Shown here in pieces: positions 34,001 to 41,333 of a DNA stretch of 64,000 nucleotides. How positions within the stretch are numbered: position 1 is the stretch's first letter; every line of letters starts with the position of its first letter. Below the pieces are notes generated by a model that had not been told where the DNA came from, ran no database searches, and saw only the letters and a program-made list of their open reading frames with translations. Source of the stretch: Thermoanaerobaculum sp964488355 (lineage in GTDB: Bacteria > Acidobacteriota > Thermoanaerobaculia > Thermoanaerobaculales > Thermoanaerobaculaceae); assembly GCA_964488355.1 (NCBI GenBank), contig CAZAUJ010000007.1, positions 62,001-126,000 of the forward strand, in the 5' to 3' direction. The position numbers and the translations under genes were made by a program.

Positions 34001-34818
34001 GGGTCGCCCGCGCCCTGCACCGGGTCTCCGGTCGGCGAGGCGAGTTCGTGGCGGTGAACTGCGCCGGCATGCCCGAAGGCTTGCTGGAAGCAGAACTTTT
34101 CGGCGTGGTGCGCGGCGCGTTCACTGGCGCCGACCGAGACCGACCGGGGCTGGTGGAGCAAGCGGAGGGCGGCACGTTGTTCCTCGACGAGATAGGCGAG
34201 TTGCCCCTTTCCCTGCAAGCCAAGCTCCTGCGGCTGCTGCAGGAGAAGGAAGTTCGCCGCGTGGGTGGCACACGCACCCGCCGGGTGGACGTGCGGTTCG
34301 TGGCAGCCACCAACCGCGATGTGGCCCAGGCGGTGCAAGCGGGTACGTTTCGCCGGGACCTTTACGACCGTCTGGCCACCGTTACCCTGTACGTGCCTGC
34401 CCTCGACCAGCGACGGGAGGACATCCCTCAGCTGGTGGAGGAGCTGGTGGCCGGCATGCGCGAGCAGCTTGGGCTTGCTCGCGTTCAGGTGGAAAACGAG
34501 GTGCTTCACGTCCTGAGCCAACGAGCCTGGCCGGGAAACGTGCGGCAGCTGGAAAGCGTGCTGTTGCAGGCCCTGGTCCGTTGCCAGCCGGGCGGCCGAC
34601 TGACCCTGGCCCACCTTCCCACCGAGGGGCCTGAGCCCGCCCCAGGGGTGAGCCCCTGGGAGCAGGCCAAGCAAGCCTACGCCCGCCAGTACTTCACCAA
34701 GCTTTTGGCTGCCTGTGGAGGAAACCGTAGCCGCGCTGCGCAACTGGCTGGCCTTTCTCGCCAGTCCCTCCATTACCACTTGCGCCAGCTGGGTCTGGAA
34801 AGGCTTTCGGGAGCCTAG
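31096..34818 (+). CDS. Sigma-54-dependent transcriptional activator with very large N-terminal region
   Basis: 1240 residues. The C-terminal 310 are a complete enhancer-binding protein: Walker A GQPGTGKE (about 961), the sigma-54-contacting GAFTGA loop (about 1007), Walker B GGTLFLDEIGELP, sensor AATNRDV, FRRDLYDRL, WPGNVRQLESVL, and a Fis-type helix-turn-helix NRSRAAQLAGLSRQSLHYHL at about 1210. The first 930 residues hold no receiver or PAS domain; they are Ala/Leu-rich helices with TPR-like periodicity (about 420-800), and the first 100 residues faintly resemble a kinase-like lobe without catalytic motifs. The signal is unknown. It is translationally coupled to aroA, an odd pairing. I saw no clear -24/-12 target promoter in the window. 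Confidence 0.88.
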   Translation: MKEHPLTFWDAPFLPSGEPALGKPLREATNLPLSCRRQLASQLLAAVSFILQQGYFPGRALLRAARFTQKDGLAQLHLSRLPSRALDELLEARLARRGLGERLAWLVLRPFLTALLPEEAALWQRPPADPWAWPREALEHLLAKDRGRKALAHPAGFGRALWARQYVLPPAGVFYCQDPDVLSRLSSLPGVRVGAWSEESLGAVHGEVLARFQEEVVLSSVPLPGVPSLPLKGENPFWCFLPPQGESQAARSLAGVDAADAASLGVALAELVASAWGSRREQVPRLEGLLSYPARRLWQLLAGSGVGLRREEAARVVSSGQEALEELERFSLVVRRFGRYHAVEVGPPDLAACRELAAKLDGSPTGWVCQARVSSPPSALMAWAEERLQQEEAAALLALGPAAWQVGDLAPHLAEAALACGFLSMAKGLWKKAAGSHAALLHAWWAAEAGDGEALREALPCLPGEGRLPARLEGRKWLLLALWAERNGEEATARQWGARVLELSQRWPKLAVEAAFFLGREALQEFCSEGWSRPVRQRAWHLAGILAFRKACYPQAQADFAQALACASGENPLRLGELLADAGSAALLTDKALAAERLLSAAEFWLGLAGSHRAFSLVRFNRAVLANDRLQWQRAQELLQSLAATGQKNEDGFWLVEWVRSWLACGEVKRVSPWRARLRELAQSSAPESLRQGAAAVLAHHALLLSAWEEAKGWAAAAEPSEKKLLQAFLAAGGGVLPPQGLSQRWGLALAAELLALARERPAEVSTRAGQALASGELEAALGVARALLAGPGWGLEASSLLRTLMPQVKKRLHEAGLEGWLALLRRRLGLDAVEVVQAVAALLPAVPTAAVLPAWGQLASALGLTALRLCRGSKELVRVGDQAFTWRGELAGFAVDAAPEPSEEVRTILASVLRHLPLPEAQTPGAGDPLGLTGRSEPMASLRREILRFGPLPVTVLICGQPGTGKERVARALHRVSGRRGEFVAVNCAGMPEGLLEAELFGVVRGAFTGADRDRPGLVEQAEGGTLFLDEIGELPLSLQAKLLRLLQEKEVRRVGGTRTRRVDVRFVAATNRDVAQAVQAGTFRRDLYDRLATVTLYVPALDQRREDIPQLVEELVAGMREQLGLARVQVENEVLHVLSQRAWPGNVRQLESVLLQALVRCQPGGRLTLAHLPTEGPEPAPGVSPWEQAKQAYARQYFTKLLAACGGNRSRAAQLAGLSRQSLHYHLRQLGLERLSGA

Positions 34819-35588
34819 TTCCTAGCCAAGCCAGCCAAATGGAGGGCCAGGCGAGCCAGCTGACCGTGAAGCAGGGCTTCCTGCGGGCTGGGGCAGGCCT
34901 TGGTTGGCACGAAGAGCAAGCACATCCCACCCCCTAGGTCGCCAAGGCAAACTTTTTGTGCACAGGAGGTCACCTCCACCACGTCCCAACATGGGGCCGG
35001 CTTTGCCTTGGCCAAGAACTCGCGGGCGGCTTGCAGACACTCCGGCGCGAGCGTTCCTTGGGCTGCCAGGACCCGCAGATCCCTGCCCTGGTACTCCAAA
35101 AAGGCGCAGCCCAAAGCTCTTCGGCGCCCCGCCAGCCACGAGAGCAGGGTTTCCACGGCGTTGCGCGGTGCCGCGGCCCAAAGGCCCACCAGCTCAGCCA
35201 AATCCGCCTCCACCGCCAAAGCGGGAAACTCGGCTGTGTGGGACGCTTCTCTTTCGCGGAAGGGCTCGCCTTTTGCGGGGTGGGGGGCGGCCGCAGGTAG
35301 GTCTTCAGCACGTAGGAGCTGGGTTTTCACGCTGGAGAAGGCCAGCGTATCGCCGCCTACCGCCTGGGCGGAGGTAATTCGCCGGCCGTTGAGGAAGGTG
35401 CCGTTCTTGCTGCCCAGGTCCACCACCAACACATGTTGGGGATAGACGGTCAAGAGGGCGTGAGTGCCGGAAACATCGGGCGCCGAAAGGCGTAGGTGCA
35501 CGCTGGCGGCCGAGCCTACCACGTACTCCTTGCCCACCTCCAAAGGAAAGCTCCTGTTACTAGCCAAGACCATCAGTTCCCAGGCCAC
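34815..35588 (-). CDS. FHA-domain protein
   Basis: 257 residues. The N-terminal forkhead-associated domain recognises phosphothreonine; key residues are visible in YVVGSAASVHLRLSAPDVSGTHALL (shown in parts: VVGS, then VSGTHA) and VDLGSKNGTFLNGRRI. After a linker comes an unknown 130-residue C-terminal domain with Cys residues (GCAFLEYQG; CAQKVCLGDLGGGMCLLFV), possibly a degenerate GAF-like sensor. GTG 35588 is preferred because GAGGAGG stands seven bases upstream. It converges on the sigma-54 activator, and both stop codons lie in one CTAG palindrome at 34815-34818. Such FHA proteins often work with Ser/Thr kinases and activators of this type. Confidence 0.8.
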   Translation of the reverse strand: MAWELMVLASNRSFPLEVGKEYVVGSAASVHLRLSAPDVSGTHALLTVYPQHVLVVDLGSKNGTFLNGRRITSAQAVGGDTLAFSSVKTQLLRAEDLPAAAPHPAKGEPFREREASHTAEFPALAVEADLAELVGLWAAAPRNAVETLLSWLAGRRRALGCAFLEYQGRDLRVLAAQGTLAPECLQAAREFLAKAKPAPCWDVVEVTSCAQKVCLGDLGGGMCLLFVPTKACPSPQEALLHGQLARLALHLAGLARN

Positions 35589-36969
35589 CGTGCTCACCTC
35601 CTCTCGCCCGCAGCCGGGGCGTGGGACCCTCGGCCCAAAACTCCACCGGGTAGGTTCGGCCGAAAGCCAAGCTCTTGAGCTCCTCAGGTAAGCGAGCCAG
35701 CTGCTGGCAGGCATAGTCGCGGACCTGCGAAAGTGCGGGAAGCGGCGCTACCAGCTGCCCCTGACGCATCACGGGCTCCAGGAGGGGCTCGTAAAAACCT
35801 TGGGGGGGAGCTTGGCCTTCGCTCACGACCAGGTCGCGCTGGAAACGGCCCTCCGGATCGCTTTCGCGAAAGACCTGTTTGGCGCCGGGGAGCGTCTTCT
35901 TGCCCGCTGAAACTTTCGCCACCGTTCGCCGCTGCCCAGAAGGCTCTTCCACCGCGACCAGCTTGTATACCGCCTGCAGGTAGGGCGCGTCTTCGGAGGT
36001 GACCATCCGCGTACCCACGCCAAAGGCATCGATGGGCGCACCGCTGGCCCGCAGGGTGGCCACCCGTTGCTCGTCCAGGTCGCCAGAAACCACGATCTTT
36101 ACATCTCGTCGCCCGTGCCGGTCCAAAAGGGCGCGGCAGGCACGGGCGAGGCTGGCCAAGTCCCCCGAATCCAGCCGCACACCCAGGAAACGCAACTGGG
36201 GGTCGGCTGCTGCCCTTTCCACCGCCTGCAAGGCATCGAAGGTGTCCACCAGCAGGAAGGTGCGGCCGGGAAACGTGCATGCGAAGGCGTGAAAGGCTTC
36301 CATCTCGTCGGCAAAGGCAAGCACGAAGGAATGGGCCATGGTGCCCGATTCAGGGATCCCCAGGCGGAGGGCGGCCCACACGTTGGAGGTGGCGTCGAAG
36401 CCGGCGAGAAAGGCCGCGCGCGCAGCCCAGCAGGCGGCCAACGGACCATGGGCCCGGCGCGAGCCGAAATCCACCACCCGTGCCGAGCCTGCGGCCAATC
36501 GCACACGCGCTGCCTTGCTAGCCACCATGGTGGAAAAACCGATGTTGGAAAGCAGGTAGGTCTCCACCAACTGTGCCTGCTCGATAGGACCTTCCACCCG
36601 CAGCACCGGCTCCCCGGCAAATACCACCGTGCCCTCGCGCATGGCCCACACGTCGCAAGAAAAGCGAAAGTTCAAGAGAGAGGCGAAGAAGTCCTCTTCC
36701 AGGGAAGCCAAAGCGGGCACCTGCGCCAGCGAGCGTACCTGCTCCTCGGTGAAGCGCAGGTGCTGAAGGTATCCCAGGGCCGGGGCGAGGCCAGCCAGGA
36801 GCAGGAAGTTGCGCTCCTGAGGTAGCTGGCGAAACCAAAGCTCGAAAACTCCCCGCACGCCGGGACGATGTTTTCTGTAAGCTGCCCACATGGTGAGCTG
36901 GTACAGGTCGGTCACCAGTCCCAGCTCGTCCTCGCCGATGAGCAACGGGTCCGCCATCCCTTGCCTCAT
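35560..36969 (-). CDS. pncB: Nicotinate phosphoribosyltransferase
   Basis: NAD salvage: nicotinate plus PRPP to nicotinate mononucleotide. About 469 residues. LVTDLYQLTMWAAYRK near the N-terminus, GSRRAHGPLAACWAARAAFLAGFDATSN in the middle (substrate and PRPP pocket; key parts FGSRRAHGP and AGFDATSN), LVDTFDALQAV, VRLDSGDLASLARA and FGVGTRMVTSEDAPYL are family landmarks. ATG 36969 overlaps the stop of the dehydrogenase gene as ATGA; an ATG at 36957 is an alternative. Together with nadA (60511) the organism appears to have both de novo and salvage NAD routes. Its 3' end overlaps the FHA gene start by 29 bases. Confidence 0.92.
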   Translation of the reverse strand: MRQGMADPLLIGEDELGLVTDLYQLTMWAAYRKHRPGVRGVFELWFRQLPQERNFLLLAGLAPALGYLQHLRFTEEQVRSLAQVPALASLEEDFFASLLNFRFSCDVWAMREGTVVFAGEPVLRVEGPIEQAQLVETYLLSNIGFSTMVASKAARVRLAAGSARVVDFGSRRAHGPLAACWAARAAFLAGFDATSNVWAALRLGIPESGTMAHSFVLAFADEMEAFHAFACTFPGRTFLLVDTFDALQAVERAAADPQLRFLGVRLDSGDLASLARACRALLDRHGRRDVKIVVSGDLDEQRVATLRASGAPIDAFGVGTRMVTSEDAPYLQAVYKLVAVEEPSGQRRTVAKVSAGKKTLPGAKQVFRESDPEGRFQRDLVVSEGQAPPQGFYEPLLEPVMRQGQLVAPLPALSQVRDYACQQLARLPEELKSLAFGRTYPVEFWAEGPTPRLRARGGEHGGLGTDGLG

Positions 36970-37958
36970 GGGCCGGTTCCCTCGCCCAAAAGTTCGGCCC
37001 ACTGGCGCCGATTCACCGCGCAGCGCAGCTTTTTACCTTCCAGGAAGGCACGCACGTTTTCCGCTACTCGCTGCAGGTGTCGTTGGCGAAAGCGCTCGCT
37101 GTAGTAGGCACCGTGGGGGGATGGGAGCAGCTGGCTAAGCTTCCGCCAAGGGCTTTCGGGAGGTAGGGGTTCTTGCCACCACACGTCCAGTGCTGCCCAC
37201 AGGCGCCCGGCCGCCACCTGGGAGTAGAGCGCCTCCTCTTCGATGACGGCCGCTCGGCCCACGTTGACCACCAGGCTACCCTCGGGCAGCGCGTCCAGCA
37301 CCCTTTGGTTCACCAGACCCGCGGTGGTTGGGGTGGCCGGAAGGGCCACCACCAGGGCCCTGGCCTGAAGGACGGCCTGCGACAACGCCTCCAAATCCAC
37401 CACCTGCTGACAGCCGCGAGTGGGTTGGGCCTGCCGACGCACGCCAGTCACCCTCACCCCTAGCTTTTGCAGCAACACCGCCACGGACCGGCCGATGGCT
37501 CCCAGGCCAACCACCACCACGTGGGAGCCCCAAAGCTCGGCCAGCTCCAGCTGCTCCCACCTGCCCCCGCGGAAGGCCCGTTCGTGCTCCGCCAGACGCT
37601 TGGCATGCCAAAGCAAGGCTGTCAGCACCCACTCGGCGAGAGGAATGGCACCGGTACCCCGGCCGGTGGTGAGCGCCCTCACGGAACGGCGCAGGGCAGG
37701 AAGAGGCAAGTGCTCCAAGCCAGTCCAAAGGGAGTGCATCCACCGCCAGCGATCCTTGTGAGCCAAAAGATGGCTGGCCAGCTTGGCGGGGTCTCGGTGC
37801 CAGAGCACAGCCGCGGAAGCGGCAGCAATAGCCGAAGCGGGTGGCAGGTCTCCCTCCCAGGTGACCAGGGCCGAGGGGGAAATGCCTTTTTCTGCCAGAA
37901 GCTCTGCCAGCTTCTCGGGGACCAAAACTCGCCTTGAGCAGTCCTGTGGGCCGCTCAT
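36966..37958 (-). CDS. D-2-hydroxyacid dehydrogenase family protein
   Basis: 330 residues of the D-isomer-specific 2-hydroxyacid dehydrogenase superfamily. The NAD-binding motif is VVVGLGAIGRSVA (about 152-164). Catalytic candidates are the Arg in NVGRAAVIEEEAL, the acidic residue in DVWWQEPLPP and the His in SPHGAYYSERF. The substrate cannot be read from sequence; a glyoxylate/hydroxypyruvate- or phosphoglycerate-type reaction is possible. It sits between an aldehyde dehydrogenase and pncB, joined to both by four-base overlaps. ATG 37958 is chosen over an in-frame TTG six bases upstream. Confidence 0.85.
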   Translation of the reverse strand: MSGPQDCSRRVLVPEKLAELLAEKGISPSALVTWEGDLPPASAIAAASAAVLWHRDPAKLASHLLAHKDRWRWMHSLWTGLEHLPLPALRRSVRALTTGRGTGAIPLAEWVLTALLWHAKRLAEHERAFRGGRWEQLELAELWGSHVVVVGLGAIGRSVAVLLQKLGVRVTGVRRQAQPTRGCQQVVDLEALSQAVLQARALVVALPATPTTAGLVNQRVLDALPEGSLVVNVGRAAVIEEEALYSQVAAGRLWAALDVWWQEPLPPESPWRKLSQLLPSPHGAYYSERFRQRHLQRVAENVRAFLEGKKLRCAVNRRQWAELLGEGTGP

Positions 37959-39595
37959 CGCCAAAGCTTGGGGAAGTGGGCGAGGAGGGTGGCCTTGCGA
38001 ACCCGAGCCCAGAAGGTTTGAGTGCGGAAAAGCCGCGCCAAGCCTGCAAGCCTCATTCGTCCTTGGGCGTATAGGGCCGGCAGGGCAGCCCGCAGGAAGC
38101 TTCCCCTGTCCTCATCGTAGGGGTAGTACCAAGGGGAGGCGCTGTGCCCGAAGCTTTCCGCCACGTACTTAATGTTGCACATCTCCAACAGGCCAAAGAA
38201 GCCATGGGAGCGTCCGATCCCCGAGTCCTTCAGCCCGCCCCAGGAAGCGGTGGGCTCGGCAAAGCTGGCCACATGCTCGTTGATCGTTACCACTCCGGCA
38301 GTGAGTGCTTCCATTAGCTTTCGCGCCGTCCGGCGCGACTGTGTCCAGCCTGAGGCGGTCAGCGCGTAGCGGCTGCTATTGGCACGGGCAATGCCTTCCT
38401 CCAGCGAGGCCACCGGAACGAGGGGAAGTACCGGCCCGAAGGTCTCTTCCCGCATCACCTCCATCTCCTCGTTCACATCGACGAGCACAGTGGGGGGGTA
38501 GTAAAAGCCGGGGCCTTCGGGAGCGAAGCCGCCGGTGAGGGCCTTGGCGCCTTGGGCTAAGGCCTGTGCCACCTGCTGCGCTACTCCCTGTCGCTGTTCG
38601 GCGGTGGTCATTGGGCCCATATCGGTGCCTGGCGCTAAGGGGTCGCCCACCCGCAGGCGTTGCACCAGCTCCACCACCCTCTCCACCAGCGGCGGGAAAA
38701 TGGGCCGTTCCACATACACACGCTCGATGGACGCGCAGGTTTGGCCGCTGTTCTGCATCGCCCCCCAAACCAGCCCCTGTGCGGTGTGCTCCAGGTCCGC
38801 ATCGGCCGCGACCACCGCCGCGTCTTTCCCGCCCAGCTCCAACTGCACTGGGCAGAGTCGAGCACTGGCAAGCTGGGCCACCGCTCTACCGGCGGCTACC
38901 GAACCGGTAAAGAAGACCTTCGTTACACGTCGATCGGACAGCAGCGCTTGGGCCTGCGAACCCGGGAGCACGACCGTGTTGACCACCCCCGCAGGCAAGC
39001 CAGCCTGGCGAAGGGTGTCCGCCAGGGCTAAGCCCGTGAGGGCGGTGGCGGAAGCAGGCTTGAACACCACGGTGTTACCGCAGGCCAGGGCTTGGGCCAG
39101 CTCCACCACCGGGATGGCAATGGGATAGTTCCAGGGGGTGATGATGGTCACGACGCCCAAAGGCTCGAAACGGTACGCCGCGCGCCAGTGGGCGAAAAGG
39201 GGCTGCTCCGGTGGCGTGGGCCTGGGGCGCAGGAGCGCCGGCAGGCGGCGCGCCAAGAAAGCCAGGTGCTCGCACGCGGGCAAAATGTCTACCAAAAACG
39301 CCTCGGTCACCGGCTTCCCGCTTTCGAGCGCCACCAGCCTGGCCAGTTCTTCCGCCCGCCCCACCAGCACCGAAAGCCAACCAGCGAGAAACGCCTGTCG
39401 GTGCTCCAGGGAGGTCCGCGACCAAAAGGGGAAGGCGCGGACGGCAGCTTCCACGGCCTTGGTGGCCTGGGCGGCGTCCAGGACGCTAAGCTCCGCCAGT
39501 ACCTCCCCTGTAGCCGGATTGAGGGTCTTGAGGCTTTGGGACCCGTAGACCTCTTGGTTATCGATGATGGAAGCGGGGGGATAGGCCAATACCAT
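37955..39595 (-). CDS. NAD(P)-dependent aldehyde dehydrogenase
   Basis: 546 residues. Oxidises an aldehyde to an acid. The cofactor and active-site motifs are TIITPWNYPIAIPV, KPASATALTGLALA, FFTGSVAAGRAVA, the general base in QLELGGKDAAVVAADADLE (LELGGK), the nucleophile Cys in QNSGQTCASIERV, and EETFGPVLPLVPV. The C-terminal 70 residues (SPWYYPYDEDRGSFLRAAL onward) extend past the catalytic domain, as in some membrane-associated family members. First gene of a four-gene minus-strand operon. ATG 39595 lies six bases after a GATAAA -10 box, suggesting a leaderless message; a TTG at 39598 is the alternative start. Confidence 0.9.
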   Translation of the reverse strand: MVLAYPPASIIDNQEVYGSQSLKTLNPATGEVLAELSVLDAAQATKAVEAAVRAFPFWSRTSLEHRQAFLAGWLSVLVGRAEELARLVALESGKPVTEAFLVDILPACEHLAFLARRLPALLRPRPTPPEQPLFAHWRAAYRFEPLGVVTIITPWNYPIAIPVVELAQALACGNTVVFKPASATALTGLALADTLRQAGLPAGVVNTVVLPGSQAQALLSDRRVTKVFFTGSVAAGRAVAQLASARLCPVQLELGGKDAAVVAADADLEHTAQGLVWGAMQNSGQTCASIERVYVERPIFPPLVERVVELVQRLRVGDPLAPGTDMGPMTTAEQRQGVAQQVAQALAQGAKALTGGFAPEGPGFYYPPTVLVDVNEEMEVMREETFGPVLPLVPVASLEEGIARANSSRYALTASGWTQSRRTARKLMEALTAGVVTINEHVASFAEPTASWGGLKDSGIGRSHGFFGLLEMCNIKYVAESFGHSASPWYYPYDEDRGSFLRAALPALYAQGRMRLAGLARLFRTQTFWARVRKATLLAHFPKLWR

Positions 39596-39601
39596 CAACT
39601 T

Positions 39602-39631
39602 TTTATCCTAGCACGAGGCAGAAGGTACAAT
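39602..39631. promoter_or_regulatory. Overlapping divergent promoters, both probably leaderless
   Basis: Minus strand: TTGTAC (39630-39625), a 17-base spacer, GATAAA (39607-39602), then ATG 39595 six bases on. Plus strand: TACAAT at 39626-39631, then GTG 39638 six bases on, with TTTATC or TTATCC as weak -35. The -10 of one promoter occupies the -35 of the other, so polymerase cannot use both at once. Confidence 0.5.
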
Positions 39632-39637
39632 GCTTTT

Positions 39638-40039
39638 GTGGGCTTTTTCTCGGTTCCTGTGCGGGTGCGGTACGCCGAAACCGACCAAATGGGCGTGGCG
39701 CACCATGCGGCGTACCCAGTGTGGTTCGAAGTGGCTCGCTCCGAACTGGCGCGGCAACGGGGCCTGCCCTACGGCGAGTGGGAGCGCCGAGGCTACTATC
39801 TGGTGGTCACCGAGGTGCACTGTCGCTACCTGCGCCCTGCCCGCTACGACCAGCTGGTCCGCGTCCAGGTGCGGGTCGCTGAGCGAAGAAGCCGCGCTGT
39901 GGTTTTTGCCTACCGGGTGGAAAGCGAGGAGGGGGAGCTGGTGGCCGAGGGGACCACGCATCACGTGCTCATCAGCCAACAAACCGGCAAGCCCACGCCC
40001 TTCCCACCTGAGCTGGCCGCGTGCCTCCAGCCGGAATGA
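39638..40039 (+). CDS. 4-Hydroxybenzoyl-CoA thioesterase (YbgC) family acyl-CoA thioesterase
   Basis: 133 residues of the hot-dog fold. VRVRYAETDQMGVAHHAAYP (about 8-27) contains the catalytic Asp and the HxxY-type substrate loop, followed by WFEVARSELARQRGLPY. Hydrolyses acyl-CoA or acyl-ACP thioesters; in many bacteria YbgC sits with tol-pal, but not here. The GTG start follows a TACAAT -10 box by six bases. Converges on alr, with an eight-base gap and no hairpin between them. Confidence 0.87.
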   Translation: MGFFSVPVRVRYAETDQMGVAHHAAYPVWFEVARSELARQRGLPYGEWERRGYYLVVTEVHCRYLRPARYDQLVRVQVRVAERRSRAVVFAYRVESEEGELVAEGTTHHVLISQQTGKPTPFPPELAACLQPE

Positions 40040-40047
40040 GCGGCAAC

Positions 40048-41208
40048 CTAGGGCCAGTCGGTCAACAGGCGCGGGAGGCTGGGGGACAGGCGGGCCAAAA
40101 TCTCGTAGTTGATGGTGCCGGCAAGCTCGGCAAGCTGTTCGGCGGTGACCGCCTCGTTGCCGTCGCTGCCCAACAGCGTGGCCACGTCGCCTTCGCGTGC
40201 TTCGCCCACGTCGGTGAGGTCCACCATGGTAATGTTCATGCATACCCTGCCCAGCACCGGCGCCCGCTGTCCCCGCACCAGCACGCTCGCTCGGTTGGAC
40301 ACGGCGCGGGGGTAACCCTCGGCGTAGCCCACCGGCAGGACGCCCAGAAGCGTTGTGCGCGTGGTCCGGTAGGAGAGGCCGTAGCCGATGGGCTCCCTCG
40401 CCCCCACCTCCTTGGTTTGCCCTACCACCGCTCGCCAGGAAAGCACCGGCTTGAGCGCCAAACCGTCCCGCCCATGGGCTAAAAGCCAGGAAAGCTGTGT
40501 TTCCCGGGAAGGCCAATGGCCGTATAGGGAAATGCCCAAACGCACCATGGAGAAGTCGGTTTGGCGAAACAAAAGCGTCGCCGCCGAGCACGCGGCGTGC
40601 ACGTAAGGTAGGGCCCCGCAGACCCTTTCCACCGCTGCCACCGCCTGCTGAAAGCGGGAAAGCTGGAGGAACGCGTAGCTGTGGTCGGTGGTGTCTTCGA
40701 TGTTGGCGAAGTGGGTGGCCACCCCTACCACCGCCAAGCCGGCGTCGCGCGCTTTGTGCGCGAAGGCCGCCGCATCCTCCACCGCCACCCCTTGCCTGTG
40801 GGTGCCCGTATCCACCTTGAGGTGCACTGGCCAGCTCAAACCCAACTCGGCCCCTCGCTGGGCCAAAGCCTGGAGCACCTGGGGCGACGACAGCAGCACG
40901 TGAAAGCCCGGGTCCTCCAGGCTCGCCACCTCCTGGGGGGTTAGGTAGCCCATGATCAGGATGGGTCGTTCGCTGGCCAAGTGTCGCACCTGCCGTGCCT
41001 CGGCCAGGCTGTGTACCGCATACATCTCCACCCCCAGCTGCTCCAACACCGGCACCACTTGGGCCAGGCCATGGCCGTAGGCGTTGGCCTTGACGACCGC
41101 AGCGACGGCGCAGCCCGGGGAGAGGAGCTGCCGGAAAAGCCTCAGGTTGTGGGACAGGTTGGCCCCGGAAACCTCCAGCCAGCTGGGATGCTCGGTGAGC
41201 AACGCCAC
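40048..41208 (-). CDS. alr: Alanine racemase
   Basis: Interconverts L- and D-alanine for peptidoglycan; PLP enzyme of 386 residues. The PLP lysine is in VVKANAYGHG (about 38-47). Other landmarks are THFANIEDTT, MVRLGISLYGHWP, PIGYGLSYRT, GVLPVGYAEGYPRAVSN and GRVCMNITMVDLT, the last carrying the carboxylated-lysine/metal-site neighbourhood of the family. The GTG start at 41208 lies six bases after a TACACT -10 box (41220-41215), so the message is probably leaderless. Single-gene transcription unit. Confidence 0.94.
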   Translation of the reverse strand: MALLTEHPSWLEVSGANLSHNLRLFRQLLSPGCAVAAVVKANAYGHGLAQVVPVLEQLGVEMYAVHSLAEARQVRHLASERPILIMGYLTPQEVASLEDPGFHVLLSSPQVLQALAQRGAELGLSWPVHLKVDTGTHRQGVAVEDAAAFAHKARDAGLAVVGVATHFANIEDTTDHSYAFLQLSRFQQAVAAVERVCGALPYVHAACSAATLLFRQTDFSMVRLGISLYGHWPSRETQLSWLLAHGRDGLALKPVLSWRAVVGQTKEVGAREPIGYGLSYRTTRTTLLGVLPVGYAEGYPRAVSNRASVLVRGQRAPVLGRVCMNITMVDLTDVGEAREGDVATLLGSDGNEAVTAEQLAELAGTINYEILARLSPSLPRLLTDWP

Positions 41209-41214
41209 GGCGGC

Positions 41215-41220
41215 AGTGTA
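41215..41220 (-). promoter_or_regulatory. -10 box of alr, probably leaderless
   Basis: TACACT on the minus strand, with exactly six bases between it and the GTG start of alr. No convincing -35 element. Confidence 0.4.
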
Positions 41221-41293
41221 CCTTGGGAAGGTGGGCCAAGGGCGGATGGTTATGCCCGCTGCCGGTCCTGTAACCTGCCGCTAAGGCCGCTTC

Positions 41294-41322
41294 TTTACCG
41301 CGAGGCGCGGGCGCCGTAAAAT
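41294..41322 (+). promoter_or_regulatory. Promoter of the DUF2914 membrane protein gene
   Basis: TTTACC at 41294-41299, a 17-base spacer and TAAAAT at 41317-41322. Transcription would begin only a few bases before ATG 41334, leaving no room for a ribosome site. Confidence 0.55.
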
Positions 41323-41333
41323 GCCGCCTCGGC

